Counted from the stretch's first letter, positions 7,019-14,904 are shown. The stretch is DNA of 34,393 nucleotides from Bradyrhizobium centrolobii (GCF_001641635.1 NZ_LUUB01000043.1:34403-68795), one strand, 5' to 3'. Numbers and translations: made by a program. Notes: a model not told the origin generated them from the letters alone.

Positions 7019-8146
7019 ATGTTCAGACCGACCCGCCGCATCGCATCCGCGGCGCCACGCGCTGCGATCGCCTCAATTCTCGTCGCTTCCCTCGCCCTCA
7101 TTTCCGGAGCCGGCACCAGCATGGCCGAGACCTTCGCCTATATCGGCAATGCCGACAGCAACGACATCAGCGTGTTCAAGATGACCGAGGGCGGCGAGAT
7201 GACGCCGGTGCAGACGGCCGCGTTCAAAGGCGTCGAGAAGCCCGGCTCCTCGACGCCGCTCGCAATCACGCCCGATCGCCGCGTACTGATCGTCGGCGTC
7301 CGCTCGCAGCCCTATCTCGCGGTGAGCTTCGCGATCGACCCCAAGACAGGTCAGCTCAGCCACATCGGCAACGGCCCGCTCGCCGACAGCATGGCCAACA
7401 TCGCAAGCGACCACAGTGGCAAATTCCTGTTCAGCGCCTCCTATGGCGGCAACAAGGTCGCGGTGAATCCGCTGCTTGCGAACGGTGTGGTTGGCGAGCC
7501 GAAGCAGGTGATCCCGACCGGGCTGAATGCACATGCCTTCCTGCCCTCGCCCAACAACCATTTCGTGTTCGCGACCAATCTCGGCTCCGACCAGGTGCTG
7601 AGCTTCGCGTTCGATGCCACGAGCGGCACGCTGGCACCGAGCGATCCGCCGGCGATCAAGGTGCCGGAAAAGTCGGGGCCGCGGCACTTCGTGTTTCATC
7701 CGAGCGGCAAGTTCGTCTATCTCGTCCACGAGTTGAACGGCGACGTCGCGGCGTTCAGCTATGAGGCCAGGAATGGCGCATGGAGCGAGATCCAGCGCAC
7801 CACCGCACTGCCCGAAGGTTTTAACGGGAAACCTTGGGCCGCCGATATCCACATCACCCCGGACGGACGCTTCCTGTACGCCTCCGAGCGCACCACCAAT
7901 ACGCTCACCGCCTACAAGGTCGACGCGGCCAGCGGCAAGCTGACTACGATCGGCAGCGTGCCGACCGAGAAGCAGCCGCGCGGCTTCAACATCGATCCCA
8001 CCGGCCGCTATCTCGCCGCCGTCGGCGAACTGTCCGACAGCATGACGGTCTATGCCATCGACCAGACCAGCGGCGCGCTGAGCAGGCTGAAGGCCTATCC
8101 CACCGGCAAGAAGCCGAACTGGGTGGAGTTTTTAAGCCTACCGTAA
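7019..8146 (+). CDS. Secreted seven-bladed beta-propeller, lactonase (Pgl/YbhE) family
   Basis: ATG 7019 is preceded at 3 to 4 bases by AGGAGGAG (7008-7015), which decides this start; the frame extends further upstream, but without features. Residues 1-38 are a signal peptide with a twin-Arg-like PTRRIASAAPRAA beginning and cleavage after SMA. The mature 337 residues are a run of WD-like blades (TFAYIGNADSNDISVF; FLFSASYGGNKVAV; FVFATNLGSDQVLSF; FVYLVHELNGDVAAF; FLYASERTTNTLTAY; YLAAVGELSDSMTVY), the signature of the 6-phosphogluconolactonase-like PF10282 family. Blade regularity and length fit the family. Being exported, it is unlikely to serve the cytoplasmic pentose-phosphate step; a periplasmic lactonase or binding scaffold is more likely. 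The true substrate is unknown. Confidence 0.85.
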   Translation: MFRPTRRIASAAPRAAIASILVASLALISGAGTSMAETFAYIGNADSNDISVFKMTEGGEMTPVQTAAFKGVEKPGSSTPLAITPDRRVLIVGVRSQPYLAVSFAIDPKTGQLSHIGNGPLADSMANIASDHSGKFLFSASYGGNKVAVNPLLANGVVGEPKQVIPTGLNAHAFLPSPNNHFVFATNLGSDQVLSFAFDATSGTLAPSDPPAIKVPEKSGPRHFVFHPSGKFVYLVHELNGDVAAFSYEARNGAWSEIQRTTALPEGFNGKPWAADIHITPDGRFLYASERTTNTLTAYKVDAASGKLTTIGSVPTEKQPRGFNIDPTGRYLAAVGELSDSMTVYAIDQTSGALSRLKAYPTGKKPNWVEFLSLP

Positions 8147-8347
8147 GGGGCCGGCCAAACTCCCACCCTCCCTTGGAGGGCAGGGGAGGGTAAGGGACAG
8201 CGAACCTCCTCTTTATTGTCGCGACCAATTCAACAGGCGGCATCGCGCCGCCCACGCGGCTGCGGCATTCTCGTCACGGGCCGGCCATGGCCCGCCGTGC
8301 GCGCATCTGCTATCGATGGGACCTCAAACGCCCAACCGGAATGATCT

Positions 8348-9238
8348 ATGCGTCCATTGCCTGCGCGTTCCTTTTCCAGACAGCTCGTTGCTCTCGCCGG
8401 ACTGTTGGTGCTGTCCACCCAGCCCGCACCCGCCGCCGATGACGACGCGCCCAAGGGGCCGGCGGTCACGGTGCTGAAGGCGGCCAAATCGTGCTTCTCC
8501 GACATTGTCGAGGCTACCGGAACGATCGTCGCGCGCGAGGAGACCTCGGTGCGGCCCGAGCGTCCCGGGCTGAAGGTCACGGAGGTGCTGGCGGAAGCCG
8601 GCGACACCACCACCGCCGGCCAGGTGCTGGCGCGCCTCGCGCTGCCCGAGGGCGGAACGCTCCAGGTCACGGCGCCCGTGGCCGGCGTGATCGCGACATC
8701 GACCGCACAGATCGGCGGGGTCGCCTCGGCCAAGGGCGAGGCGCTGTTCACGATCGTGGCGCGCAGCGAATATGATCTCGTCGGCCTGGTGCCGACCAGC
8801 GACGTGAGGAAGCTCGCGGTCAACCAGCCGGCGATCGTGCGCGTCTCCGGCGCCGGCGATTTCGACGGCAAGGTGCGCCGCATCGGGCCGACCGTCGAGC
8901 CGAACATCCAGCAGGGCGTGGTCTATATCGGGATAACGTCGCAGCGCCGGCTCCTGCTCAACGCCAGCGGGCGCGCCCTGATCACGACCGGAAAGAGCTG
9001 CAACGTCGCGGTGCCGCTGACCGCCGTGCAGTACTCCTCCGCCGGCACCGTGGTGCAGGTGATCCGGCGCAACCGCGTCGAGACCAAGCGCGTCGAGATT
9101 GGACTCATGCAGGGCGGCAATATCGAGGTCCGCGACGGCCTCAACGAAGGCGACATCGTCGTCGCCCGCGCCGGCGCGCTGTTGCGCGAAGGCGATCCCG
9201 TGCGCCCGGTGATGGCGAGCGCGGAAGCAGCGAAGTAG
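8348..9238 (+). CDS. Periplasmic adaptor (HlyD/MFP) protein, orphan
   Basis: The 296-residue product begins with a signal peptide (RSFSRQLVALAGLLVLSTQPAPAA). It then has the membrane-fusion-protein order: a first beta-barrel strand (CFSDIVEATGTIVAREE), a split biotinyl-lipoyl half (VRPERPGLKVTEVLAEAGDTTTAGQVLARL / TLQVTAPVAGVIATSTAQIGGVASAKGEALFTIV), a beta-barrel domain (EYDLVGLVPTSDVRKLAVNQP...) and a membrane-proximal domain ending EGDIVVARAGALLREGDPV. The usual long alpha-helical hairpin is essentially absent between the lipoyl halves, so it is a short-hairpin adaptor. No RND or ABC pump and no outer-membrane factor is adjacent, so its partner must be encoded elsewhere or it has another role. 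Confidence 0.8.
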   Translation: MRPLPARSFSRQLVALAGLLVLSTQPAPAADDDAPKGPAVTVLKAAKSCFSDIVEATGTIVAREETSVRPERPGLKVTEVLAEAGDTTTAGQVLARLALPEGGTLQVTAPVAGVIATSTAQIGGVASAKGEALFTIVARSEYDLVGLVPTSDVRKLAVNQPAIVRVSGAGDFDGKVRRIGPTVEPNIQQGVVYIGITSQRRLLLNASGRALITTGKSCNVAVPLTAVQYSSAGTVVQVIRRNRVETKRVEIGLMQGGNIEVRDGLNEGDIVVARAGALLREGDPVRPVMASAEAAK

Positions 9239-9250
9239 GGTCTCACCGCC

Positions 9251-9330
9251 GTCATTGCGAGGAGCGAAGCGACGAAGCAATCCAGACTGCCTCCGCGGAA
9301 ACAGCCTGGATTGCTTCGCTTCGCTCGCAA
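9251..9330. repeat. Palindromic repeat, GTCATTGCGAGGAGCGAAGC type
   Basis: The left arm GAGCGAAGCGACGAAGCAATCC and right arm GGATTGCTTCGCTTCGCTC pair over about 20 bases around a roughly 20-base centre. This motif is familiar from Bradyrhizobium and relatives as a highly repeated intergenic palindrome; only one copy is seen in this window. Confidence 0.75.
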
Positions 9331-9367
9331 AACGATGTGGATACGGTGGGCGTTACATACGCAAATC

Positions 9368-9460
9368 GTAAGGTGGGCAAAGCCGAGCGTGCCCACCTCT
9401 TTTATCGGAATCCTGGAGAGATGGTGGGGTACGGCGCTTTGCGCCTTTGCCCACCCTACG
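9368..9460. repeat. Palindromic repeat, GTAGGGTGGGCAAAG family, double unit
   Basis: GTAAGGTGGGCAAAGC ... GTGCCCACC is followed by GGTGGGG ... TTTGCCCACCCTACG. The outer ends are inverted copies of each other. The family also occurs at 12590-12682 and, in short form, at 929-1000. Confidence 0.75.
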
Positions 9461-9482
9461 ACACTGCGCTTAAAAAAATAGA

Positions 9483-9534
9483 CCCCGGCTCAGCGTCGCA
9501 TCACTGCATGATGCGCCGCGTCCGGGGCACGAGA
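9483..9534. repeat. 52-bp repeat, copy A
   Basis: This 52-base unit begins CCCCGGCTCAGCG and ends CGTCCGGGGCACGAGA. It matches 28013-28064 at 46 of 52 positions by direct hand alignment. The CCCCGG/CCGGGG ends and the GCATCA/TGATGC centre make it palindromic. Both copies lie between convergent genes. Confidence 0.8.
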
Positions 9535-9555
9535 CTTCGCTAGACTTAAGAAAAA

Positions 9556-10404
9556 CTAGCCGCCGGCTTTGTTGAGCTGGACGTCTTCGAGCAGCGACGA
9601 GGAGACGGTCGGAACCTGGTCGCCTTCGGAGGCGCGGGAGATGGCGACGCGGGTCTTGTTGAAGATGGCTTCGGCGCCGGCCTTCGTGTCGAGATTGTTG
9701 AGGAGCTCGCTGACCAGCACGCTGTGCTCGCCCTTGCCGTCGTCGGCGACCTTGCCGGGCGAGGCGGAGGAGAGGATCAGCGCATTGTCGGGCGCGCTGA
9801 TCGGCGCGAGCCCGTGCGAATAGGAGCGGAAGCGGCGTTCATAGGGGTTACGGCGGGAGGCGTCGACGACGACGAGCTTGGCCTTCGCGCCCTGCTCCTT
9901 CATCATCTCGAGCACGCCGTCGATGGAGACGCCGTGGCGGCGCACATCGCTCTCCTTCCAGATCACGGCATCGACCGGAAGCATGTAGCTCTCGCGGCCG
10001 GCCTGCACGCCAAACCCGCCGAAGAACAGCATGACGACGCTGTCGCTCTTGATCCGGGACTTCAGGCGGTTGACGGCGCGGACCATGTCGTCCTTGCTCG
10101 CGTCCTCCACCATGTCGACGTCAAATCCGTTCTTGCGCAGCGCCGAGGACAGCGCACGCGCGTCGTTGATCGACTGCGTCAGCGGCGCGTTGGCGTCGGG
10201 ATAATGACCATTGCCGATGACGAGCGCCAGGCGCGAGGTCTGGCCGATCGAGCCCGTGATCTGGTCGGTCGAGACGGCCTTGGCGGCGTCGAGCGCGCGC
10301 ATGTTGAGGGCAGCATGGGCACCGATCGCGAGCGACACCGTGCCGATGAGGGCTGCGGCAACCGCAATCGTGCGTCGGGAAATGTCGAGCTGCCTTACAT
10401 TCAT
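9556..10404 (-). CDS. Caspase-fold (peptidase C14-like) protein lacking both catalytic residues
   Basis: The 282-residue product has a signal or anchor helix at about 11-33 and then a caspase-like p20 domain. LALVIGNGHYPDANAPL (59-75) and the QSINDARALSSALRKNGFDV helix are the family hallmarks. Active C14 proteins have the catalytic His in a YYSGHG-type block and the catalytic Cys in a DACR(N)NP block. Here those blocks read FFGGFG (Phe131, codon 10012-10014) and DASRRNPYE (Ser183, codon 9856-9858). Both members of the dyad are therefore replaced while the surrounding fold motifs, including the MLPVDA strand, are kept. It is most likely a periplasmic or membrane-tethered pseudo-caspase with a binding or scaffold role. 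It is a single gene with no toxin or effector partner next to it, and it is divergent from the toroid protein. Confidence 0.85.
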   Translation of the reverse strand: MNVRQLDISRRTIAVAAALIGTVSLAIGAHAALNMRALDAAKAVSTDQITGSIGQTSRLALVIGNGHYPDANAPLTQSINDARALSSALRKNGFDVDMVEDASKDDMVRAVNRLKSRIKSDSVVMLFFGGFGVQAGRESYMLPVDAVIWKESDVRRHGVSIDGVLEMMKEQGAKAKLVVVDASRRNPYERRFRSYSHGLAPISAPDNALILSSASPGKVADDGKGEHSVLVSELLNNLDTKAGAEAIFNKTRVAISRASEGDQVPTVSSSLLEDVQLNKAGG

Positions 10405-10832
10405 CTCGGTTCATTCCTGTCAGTGCCAAAGACCGTCCAAGCGCGCGCACACTGGTTGAGTAACGCGATGGCGTCTTCAGGTTTGAGGGATTGGCCGGGG
10501 ATGTGTCCCCGTATTGCGCGCAATTTGCGGCGCCGCACCAAACAAACCCTTAACCGGATATCGCCGTCCCGGCAATAGATTGCCCAAAATTTGAGCTAAA
10601 CCACTGAAGCTGTTAGTTAATTAGCAAATCGGGGTTTGCGTATTTTTTCATCATTCGCCCCCCTTCCAGCGCCTCAATGATGTGGCGGCTCGGCCATCTT
10701 TTTCCGTGACCTCCGTCACATTTGTATTTCCTGCGAATCCGGGTAGCTTTTCAAAGACTTGCAGGGGCTCTGGCGCGGGGTGGGAGAGCGCGCTCGCTGG
10801 AACCCGCGCAAGGCCCCGCGACCAGGTATTTC
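10405..10832. other. Divergent promoter region, 428 bases, no gene seen
   Basis: This region separates divergently transcribed genes and must hold both promoters. It is much more A+T-rich than its surroundings around 10580-10660, with a CATCATT...AATGATG imperfect inverted repeat at about 10649-10682. An in-frame extension of the downstream gene back to 10722 exists, but its translation (Arg/Gly-rich) looks non-coding. Confidence 0.45.
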
Positions 10833-12563
10833 ATGAGCTTCCATTACTTTGCCGGCGCCGCCTGCCGGGCGCTGACAGCGCGGAAGGACGGCCCGTCGCT
10901 TTACGACGTCTGCGATCCCGTGCTGGCGGGTCCGGCCAGCGGCGATCCGCATCTGGCAAAATTCTACAAGACCGCGCTCGGCAATCCCGCGCTGCGGATC
11001 CTGCTGCGCCGCGCCGGCCTGCCGGAGTTGCGCGCCGAGGCCAAACTGACCCGGCTTCGCGAGGCGCTGGTCCGCGCCCGCGACGATGCCGAGCCCGACT
11101 GGGCGGTGCTGGGCCAGCCCGTCGCCGATCTCGTCGACACCATCGCGCTCGACCATCCCAGGCCGCCGCCGGTGCCGTTCGCCGGCACCATGCCGCAGCA
11201 GGCGCAGATCGAAGGTGCGATCCGCGACTGTGCGCAGCACCTCTTGCGCTCATACCGCCAGAACGGATTCCTGCCGACCTATGCCGCCTTCAACCTGATC
11301 GGCGATCCCGACTTCCGCGGTCGCGAGCTGATCATGACGCTGACCGGCCTGAACGCGCGCGGCTACAAGAACTCGTCGCTGCTGTTCAACCTCGCCCGTG
11401 TCTTCATCGCGCGCTCGCAGGCGCGCGCCATCGTCAATCCACCGTGGACCGGCATTGCCGAGCCGATGTGGGAGCCGGTGCAGATCCGCCACCGCTCGGC
11501 CTATTACGATGCGTTCTTCATCGAAGCGCTGCTGAGCTATGTCGAGACCGGCCTCGCCTCGCCGGCCGACAAGACGGCCGCGGAGCGCGCCATCGCCGAC
11601 ATGGTCGATTTCTGTGTCAACATCAGCCGCGAGGAGGTGCGCGGCACCGACGGCGTCCGCTTCGACGTCATCACCGCGCTGGCGCCGGCGCCGCATCCGC
11701 GCTTTTCCCGCTTCTTCGCCCAGATCAAGCAGGACCTCGGCTTCGGCGTCTACGTGCCGGACTGCGACACCACGGCCTGCTCGATCTCCGCAGCGACGCA
11801 AGCAGGCAGCCATGATCCGATCCTCGACCAGCCGCTGCTCGACTTCTATGCCGGCTACCAGGTACGCGCGGGCGTCAACGAGCCGCGGGTCACCGTCCCG
11901 CTCAACGACAATATCGACTACGAAGGCGGCGTTGCGACCTGGATCGACAATCTCGCCGGCGAGCGGCCCTATGGCAACGATCTCGATCCGACGCTCAATC
12001 TCGACATTCTCGAGGTGAGCTTCCGCAACCTGGCGCGTTGGAAGATTTTGGAAACGCCGGCGCGGCTCGCCACCGTGCACCGCATCCTCGGCTTCCAGAA
12101 GCGGCTGGCGGCAAGCGGCGCATTTTCCAATCCGCGCTCGCACATCTATTATCTGCCCGAGCTCTACAGCGCCTATTTCGGCCGCTGCTACGCGACTTTC
12201 CTGTCACTGCCGCTGGCAGCGCAGGCCGCGATCGATCCCGACGGCGATTTCGATTTCATCCGCCACCGCGTGCTCTCCTACGTCAAGGGCGAGCTGATGG
12301 CCGCCGAGATGAACGTGTTCGATGCCGCGCTGGCGTTGATCGCGCTCGGCCATCTCGGCGCCGACTCACGCTCCTTTGCGCCGGCGCTCAACGTCATCAT
12401 CGCCCAGCTCGGCGAAGGCGGCCGCCGCGGCCCGTTCCGCGCCTATGAATGGAACAAGATGAAGACGCCGACACGGATTCTGGTCGGCGGTCCCGAGGTG
12501 ACGTCGGCGTTCGTGCTGATGGCGCTGGCGGTGGCGAGGCGGGCGATGAATGGGCGGGGGTGA
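10833..12563 (+). CDS. Alpha/alpha-toroid protein resembling class II terpene cyclases / squalene-cyclase repeats
   Basis: I take ATG 10833 (MSFHYFAGAACRAL), giving 576 residues; a possible earlier start at 10722 adds 37 non-conserved-looking residues. The protein is helix-rich throughout. Its centre carries YVPDCDTTACSISAA with Asp310 and Asp312, resembling the general-acid DxD(D/T)T block of class II terpene cyclases. About 70 residues on come GGVATWIDN and GNDLDPTLNLDIL, comparable to the TW...NDVDPVVNANVL block of prenyltransferase/squalene-oxidase-repeat proteins, and SHIYYLPELYSAYFGRCY, comparable to their YY..Y..YF segment. These three blocks in this order are my basis for the toroid call. 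No signal peptide or membrane helix is seen. No isoprenoid gene adjoins it, so an actual cyclase activity is unproven. Confidence 0.6.
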   Translation: MSFHYFAGAACRALTARKDGPSLYDVCDPVLAGPASGDPHLAKFYKTALGNPALRILLRRAGLPELRAEAKLTRLREALVRARDDAEPDWAVLGQPVADLVDTIALDHPRPPPVPFAGTMPQQAQIEGAIRDCAQHLLRSYRQNGFLPTYAAFNLIGDPDFRGRELIMTLTGLNARGYKNSSLLFNLARVFIARSQARAIVNPPWTGIAEPMWEPVQIRHRSAYYDAFFIEALLSYVETGLASPADKTAAERAIADMVDFCVNISREEVRGTDGVRFDVITALAPAPHPRFSRFFAQIKQDLGFGVYVPDCDTTACSISAATQAGSHDPILDQPLLDFYAGYQVRAGVNEPRVTVPLNDNIDYEGGVATWIDNLAGERPYGNDLDPTLNLDILEVSFRNLARWKILETPARLATVHRILGFQKRLAASGAFSNPRSHIYYLPELYSAYFGRCYATFLSLPLAAQAAIDPDGDFDFIRHRVLSYVKGELMAAEMNVFDAALALIALGHLGADSRSFAPALNVIIAQLGEGGRRGPFRAYEWNKMKTPTRILVGGPEVTSAFVLMALAVARRAMNGRG

Positions 12564-12589
12564 CATCTCGTGCCCCCGGTACCGAAGCG

Positions 12590-12682
12590 CAGGGTGGGCA
12601 AAGGCTCGCTCTTTGCGCGCCGTGCCCACCATACATCCGCGATGCCAGAGATTGTGGGCACGCTTCGCTTTGCCCACCCTAC
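12590..12682. repeat. Palindromic repeat, GGGTGGGCAAAG family, double unit
   Basis: The left end is GCAGGGTGGGCAAAG, the right end CTTTGCCCACCCTACC, with an inner GTGCCCACC / TTGTGGGCAC pair. It is the same family as 9368-9460. Confidence 0.8.
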
Positions 12683-12803
12683 CGGGTCTGTCACCCAATG
12701 ACGCGAAGTTGAAAGCCTATCTGTTAGGCAGACGCTGGCCGGGCGCCCAAAAGCCGACCACAATCGCGCGGCTTATCGAAATTTTTCTCATACGCGGACC
12801 GGC

Positions 12804-13529
12804 ATGTTGCGAAAATTCCTGATTGCGTTGTCCCTGATCGTCGTCCCGTCGCTGGCGCAGGCCGCCGACATCACCGGAACCGCGAAAGTCCGCGCCGGCG
12901 ATTTCGTCGTGATCGGGAACACGCGGATCCGGCTCGGCGGCATCGACGCGCCCTCGGTCGACCAGCTCTGCCTCAACACCAAGGCCGAGCGCTGGACCTG
13001 CGGCGTCGCGGCGCGCGACGAGCTCGCGAAATATACCGAAGGCAAGAGCTGGGTCTGCCATACCCGATCGATCGACCGGCGCGGCCGCACGGTCGCGCGC
13101 TGCGAGGTCGGCGGCGAGGACATCCAGAAATGGCTGGTGCACAGCGGCTGGGCGCTGGCCTACACCCGCATGTCCCACGACTACGACGCCGACGAGGCCG
13201 CCGCGCGCGAGGCCAAGGCCGGCATGTGGCAGGGCGCCTTCATCGCGCCATGGGACTGGCGCGTGCGCAACAAGAGGACCCCGATCCTGGGCGCCACCAA
13301 GCCGCCCGAGGGCGCGCATGCGGTGCTGCTTGCCTCGGCCTCGGGGCCGGTCGCGCCCTCGCCGGATTGCACCATCAAGGGCAACGTCAACACCTCGGGC
13401 GAATGCATCTACCATACCCCGACCAGCCGCTGGTACACGCAGATCAAGATGAAGATCAGCAAGGGCACCCGCTGGTTCTGCTCGGTCGAGGAGGCGGAAG
13501 CCGCCGGCTGCCGCGAGACGCGGAGATAG
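12804..13529 (+). CDS. Secreted SNase-fold protein with C-terminal sunset-like domain; catalytic Glu replaced
   Basis: A signal peptide (residues 1-20, FLIALSLIVVPSLAQA) is followed by a staphylococcal-nuclease fold (about 24-145): VRAGDFVVIGNTRIRLGGIDAPS, then SIDRRGRTVARCEV, then the WLVHSGWALAY and AREAKAGMWQG blocks. Aligned on those motifs, the metal and phosphate ligands are kept: Asp33, Arg43, Asp48 and Arg95 correspond to D21, R35, D40 and R87 of the S. aureus enzyme. The position of catalytic E43 is Ser51 (IDAPS instead of IDAPE). A C-terminal module (about 187-238: DCTIKGNVNTSGECIYHTP ... RWFCSVEEAEAAGCR) matches the sunset-type domain that often accompanies such proteins; its several Cys suggest disulfides. 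It is likely periplasmic. Activity is doubtful; nucleic-acid binding is possible. Confidence 0.8.
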   Translation: MLRKFLIALSLIVVPSLAQAADITGTAKVRAGDFVVIGNTRIRLGGIDAPSVDQLCLNTKAERWTCGVAARDELAKYTEGKSWVCHTRSIDRRGRTVARCEVGGEDIQKWLVHSGWALAYTRMSHDYDADEAAAREAKAGMWQGAFIAPWDWRVRNKRTPILGATKPPEGAHAVLLASASGPVAPSPDCTIKGNVNTSGECIYHTPTSRWYTQIKMKISKGTRWFCSVEEAEAAGCRETRR

Positions 13530-13599
13530 CGCATGGTCCGGACCCGAAGGGCCGCGTCAGCGCAAAGTGTGAAGCGGTTTTCCGATTAAGACCATGCTC
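13530..13599 (+). repeat. 70-bp repeat, copy A, abutting a TAG stop
   Basis: The unit starts CGCATGGTCCGGACCCG immediately after the nuclease-like gene's TAG and ends GACCATGCTC. Its ends are inverted (GCATGGTC / GACCATGC). A nearly identical unit in the opposite orientation lies at 32014-32082, again directly after a TAG stop (cheA). Confidence 0.85.
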
Positions 13600-13716
13600 A
13601 AAACAAAAAGCCACCTCAGACCTGCATTTTACGTACTTTTCCTGGGTCCCCGCGGCGCGTAAAAGCGTGATCGAGCAACCCATCAGCCTGTTCTCAAGCA
13701 ACAAGGACAAACGACA

Positions 13717-14904
13717 ATGACCGTTCGCGCGGGCCGGGAATTTCTGGCCATCCCCGGGCCCACTTCAATGCCCGACGAGGTGCTGCGGGCGATGCACCGT
13801 CCGGCGATCGACATCTACTCCAAGCAGATGACGGATCTGACCGAGAGCCTGCTTCATGACCTCTCGAAGCTGTTTGCGACCAAGGGCAAATCCTACATCT
13901 ACATCGCCAACGGCCACGGCGCCTGGGAAGCGGCGCTCAGCAACGTGCTGTCGCGCGGCGACAAGGTGCTGGTGCTGGAAAGCGGCCGCTTCGCAGTCGG
14001 CTGGGGCAATGCCGCGGCGCTGATGGGCGCCGAGGTCGAGGTGCTCAAGGGCGACTGGCGGCGCGCGGTGCGGCCGCACGAGGTCGAGGAGCGCCTGCGC
14101 CGCGACAAGGAGCACAAGATCAAGGCGGTCGTCGTCGTCCAGGTCGACACCGCTTCCGGCGTGCAGAACGACATCGAGGCGATCGGCAAAGCGATCAAGG
14201 CGAGCGGCCATCCCGCGCTGTACATGGTCGACACCGTCGCTTCCCTCGGCTGCATGCCGTTCGAGATGGACAAATGGGGTATCGACGTCGCGATGTCCGG
14301 CTCGCAGAAGGGCCTGATGACGCCGCCCGGCCTCGGCTTCGTCGCCGCCAACGATCGCGCGCTGGAGGCACACAAGAAGGCCAACATGAGCACGCCCTAC
14401 TGGAGCTGGAGCGAGCGCGAGGGCACCGAGCACTATCGCAAATATGCCGGCACCGCGCCGGTGCATCTGTTGTTCGCGCTGCGCCAGGCGATCGACCTGC
14501 TGCACGAGGAAGGGCTCGAGCATGCCTTCCGTCGTCATCGCCTGCTCGGCGAAGCCGCGCGCCGCGCGGTCGCCTCATGGTCGGAAGGCCAGGTGCTCGG
14601 CTTCAACGTTACCGAAGCCAACGAACGCTCCAACACCGTGACAACGGTGACCATGGGCAACGGCCATGATCCGGCGGTGCTGCAGCGCTATTGCAAGGAC
14701 AAATGCGGCGTGGTGCTCGGCACCGGCATCGGCGACCTCTCCGGCCAGGCCTTCCGCATCGCCCATATGGGCCACGTCAACGCCCCGATGCTGCTCGGCA
14801 CGCTCGGCGTGGTCGAGATCGCACTGAACGCGCTGAAGATCCCGCACGGCAAAGGCGGGCTCGAGGCGGCGGTTGCGTATCTCGGTCAGCAGGTTGAGGC
14901 GTAG
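13717..14904 (+). CDS. Class V aminotransferase, serine-glyoxylate / alanine-glyoxylate type
   Basis: This is a 395-residue cytoplasmic PLP enzyme; length and motifs fit the family end to end. AAGGAC lies before ATG 13717. The start REFLAIPGPTSMPDEVLRAM is the conserved glyoxylate-aminotransferase N-terminus (PGPT). NGHGAWEAALSN lies in the cofactor phosphate region, VDTVASLGCMPFEMDKWGIDV carries the cofactor Asp, and SGSQKGLM contains the Schiff-base Lys198. The expected reaction is transfer of the amino group from serine (or alanine) to glyoxylate, giving hydroxypyruvate and glycine, as in the serine cycle or photorespiratory-type glyoxylate handling. Neither neighbour is a serine-cycle gene, so a general glyoxylate or amino-acid role is more likely. 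Substrate preference cannot be read from sequence. Confidence 0.88.
   Translation: MTVRAGREFLAIPGPTSMPDEVLRAMHRPAIDIYSKQMTDLTESLLHDLSKLFATKGKSYIYIANGHGAWEAALSNVLSRGDKVLVLESGRFAVGWGNAAALMGAEVEVLKGDWRRAVRPHEVEERLRRDKEHKIKAVVVVQVDTASGVQNDIEAIGKAIKASGHPALYMVDTVASLGCMPFEMDKWGIDVAMSGSQKGLMTPPGLGFVAANDRALEAHKKANMSTPYWSWSEREGTEHYRKYAGTAPVHLLFALRQAIDLLHEEGLEHAFRRHRLLGEAARRAVASWSEGQVLGFNVTEANERSNTVTTVTMGNGHDPAVLQRYCKDKCGVVLGTGIGDLSGQAFRIAHMGHVNAPMLLGTLGVVEIALNALKIPHGKGGLEAAVAYLGQQVEA

Larger units (their letters stand above)
9239..9555. other. 317-base repeat-filled spacer between convergent genes
   Basis: This stretch between two convergent genes is almost entirely three tandemly placed but unrelated palindromic repeats (separate entries at 9251-9330, 9368-9460 and 9483-9534). 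No gene is supported. Confidence 0.7.

Noticed and set aside
9239..9555. CRISPR-like array because of several repeats
   Set aside because: The repeats belong to three different palindromic families with no regular spacers and no cas genes.
9556..10404. Active caspase-like defence protease
   Set aside because: Both catalytic residues are replaced (Phe131, Ser183) and no defence partner gene is adjacent.
10722..10832. Extended N-terminus for the toroid protein
   Set aside because: The added 37 residues are Arg/Gly-rich, lack a ribosome-binding site and include promoter-like A+T-rich DNA; ATG 10833 is preferred.
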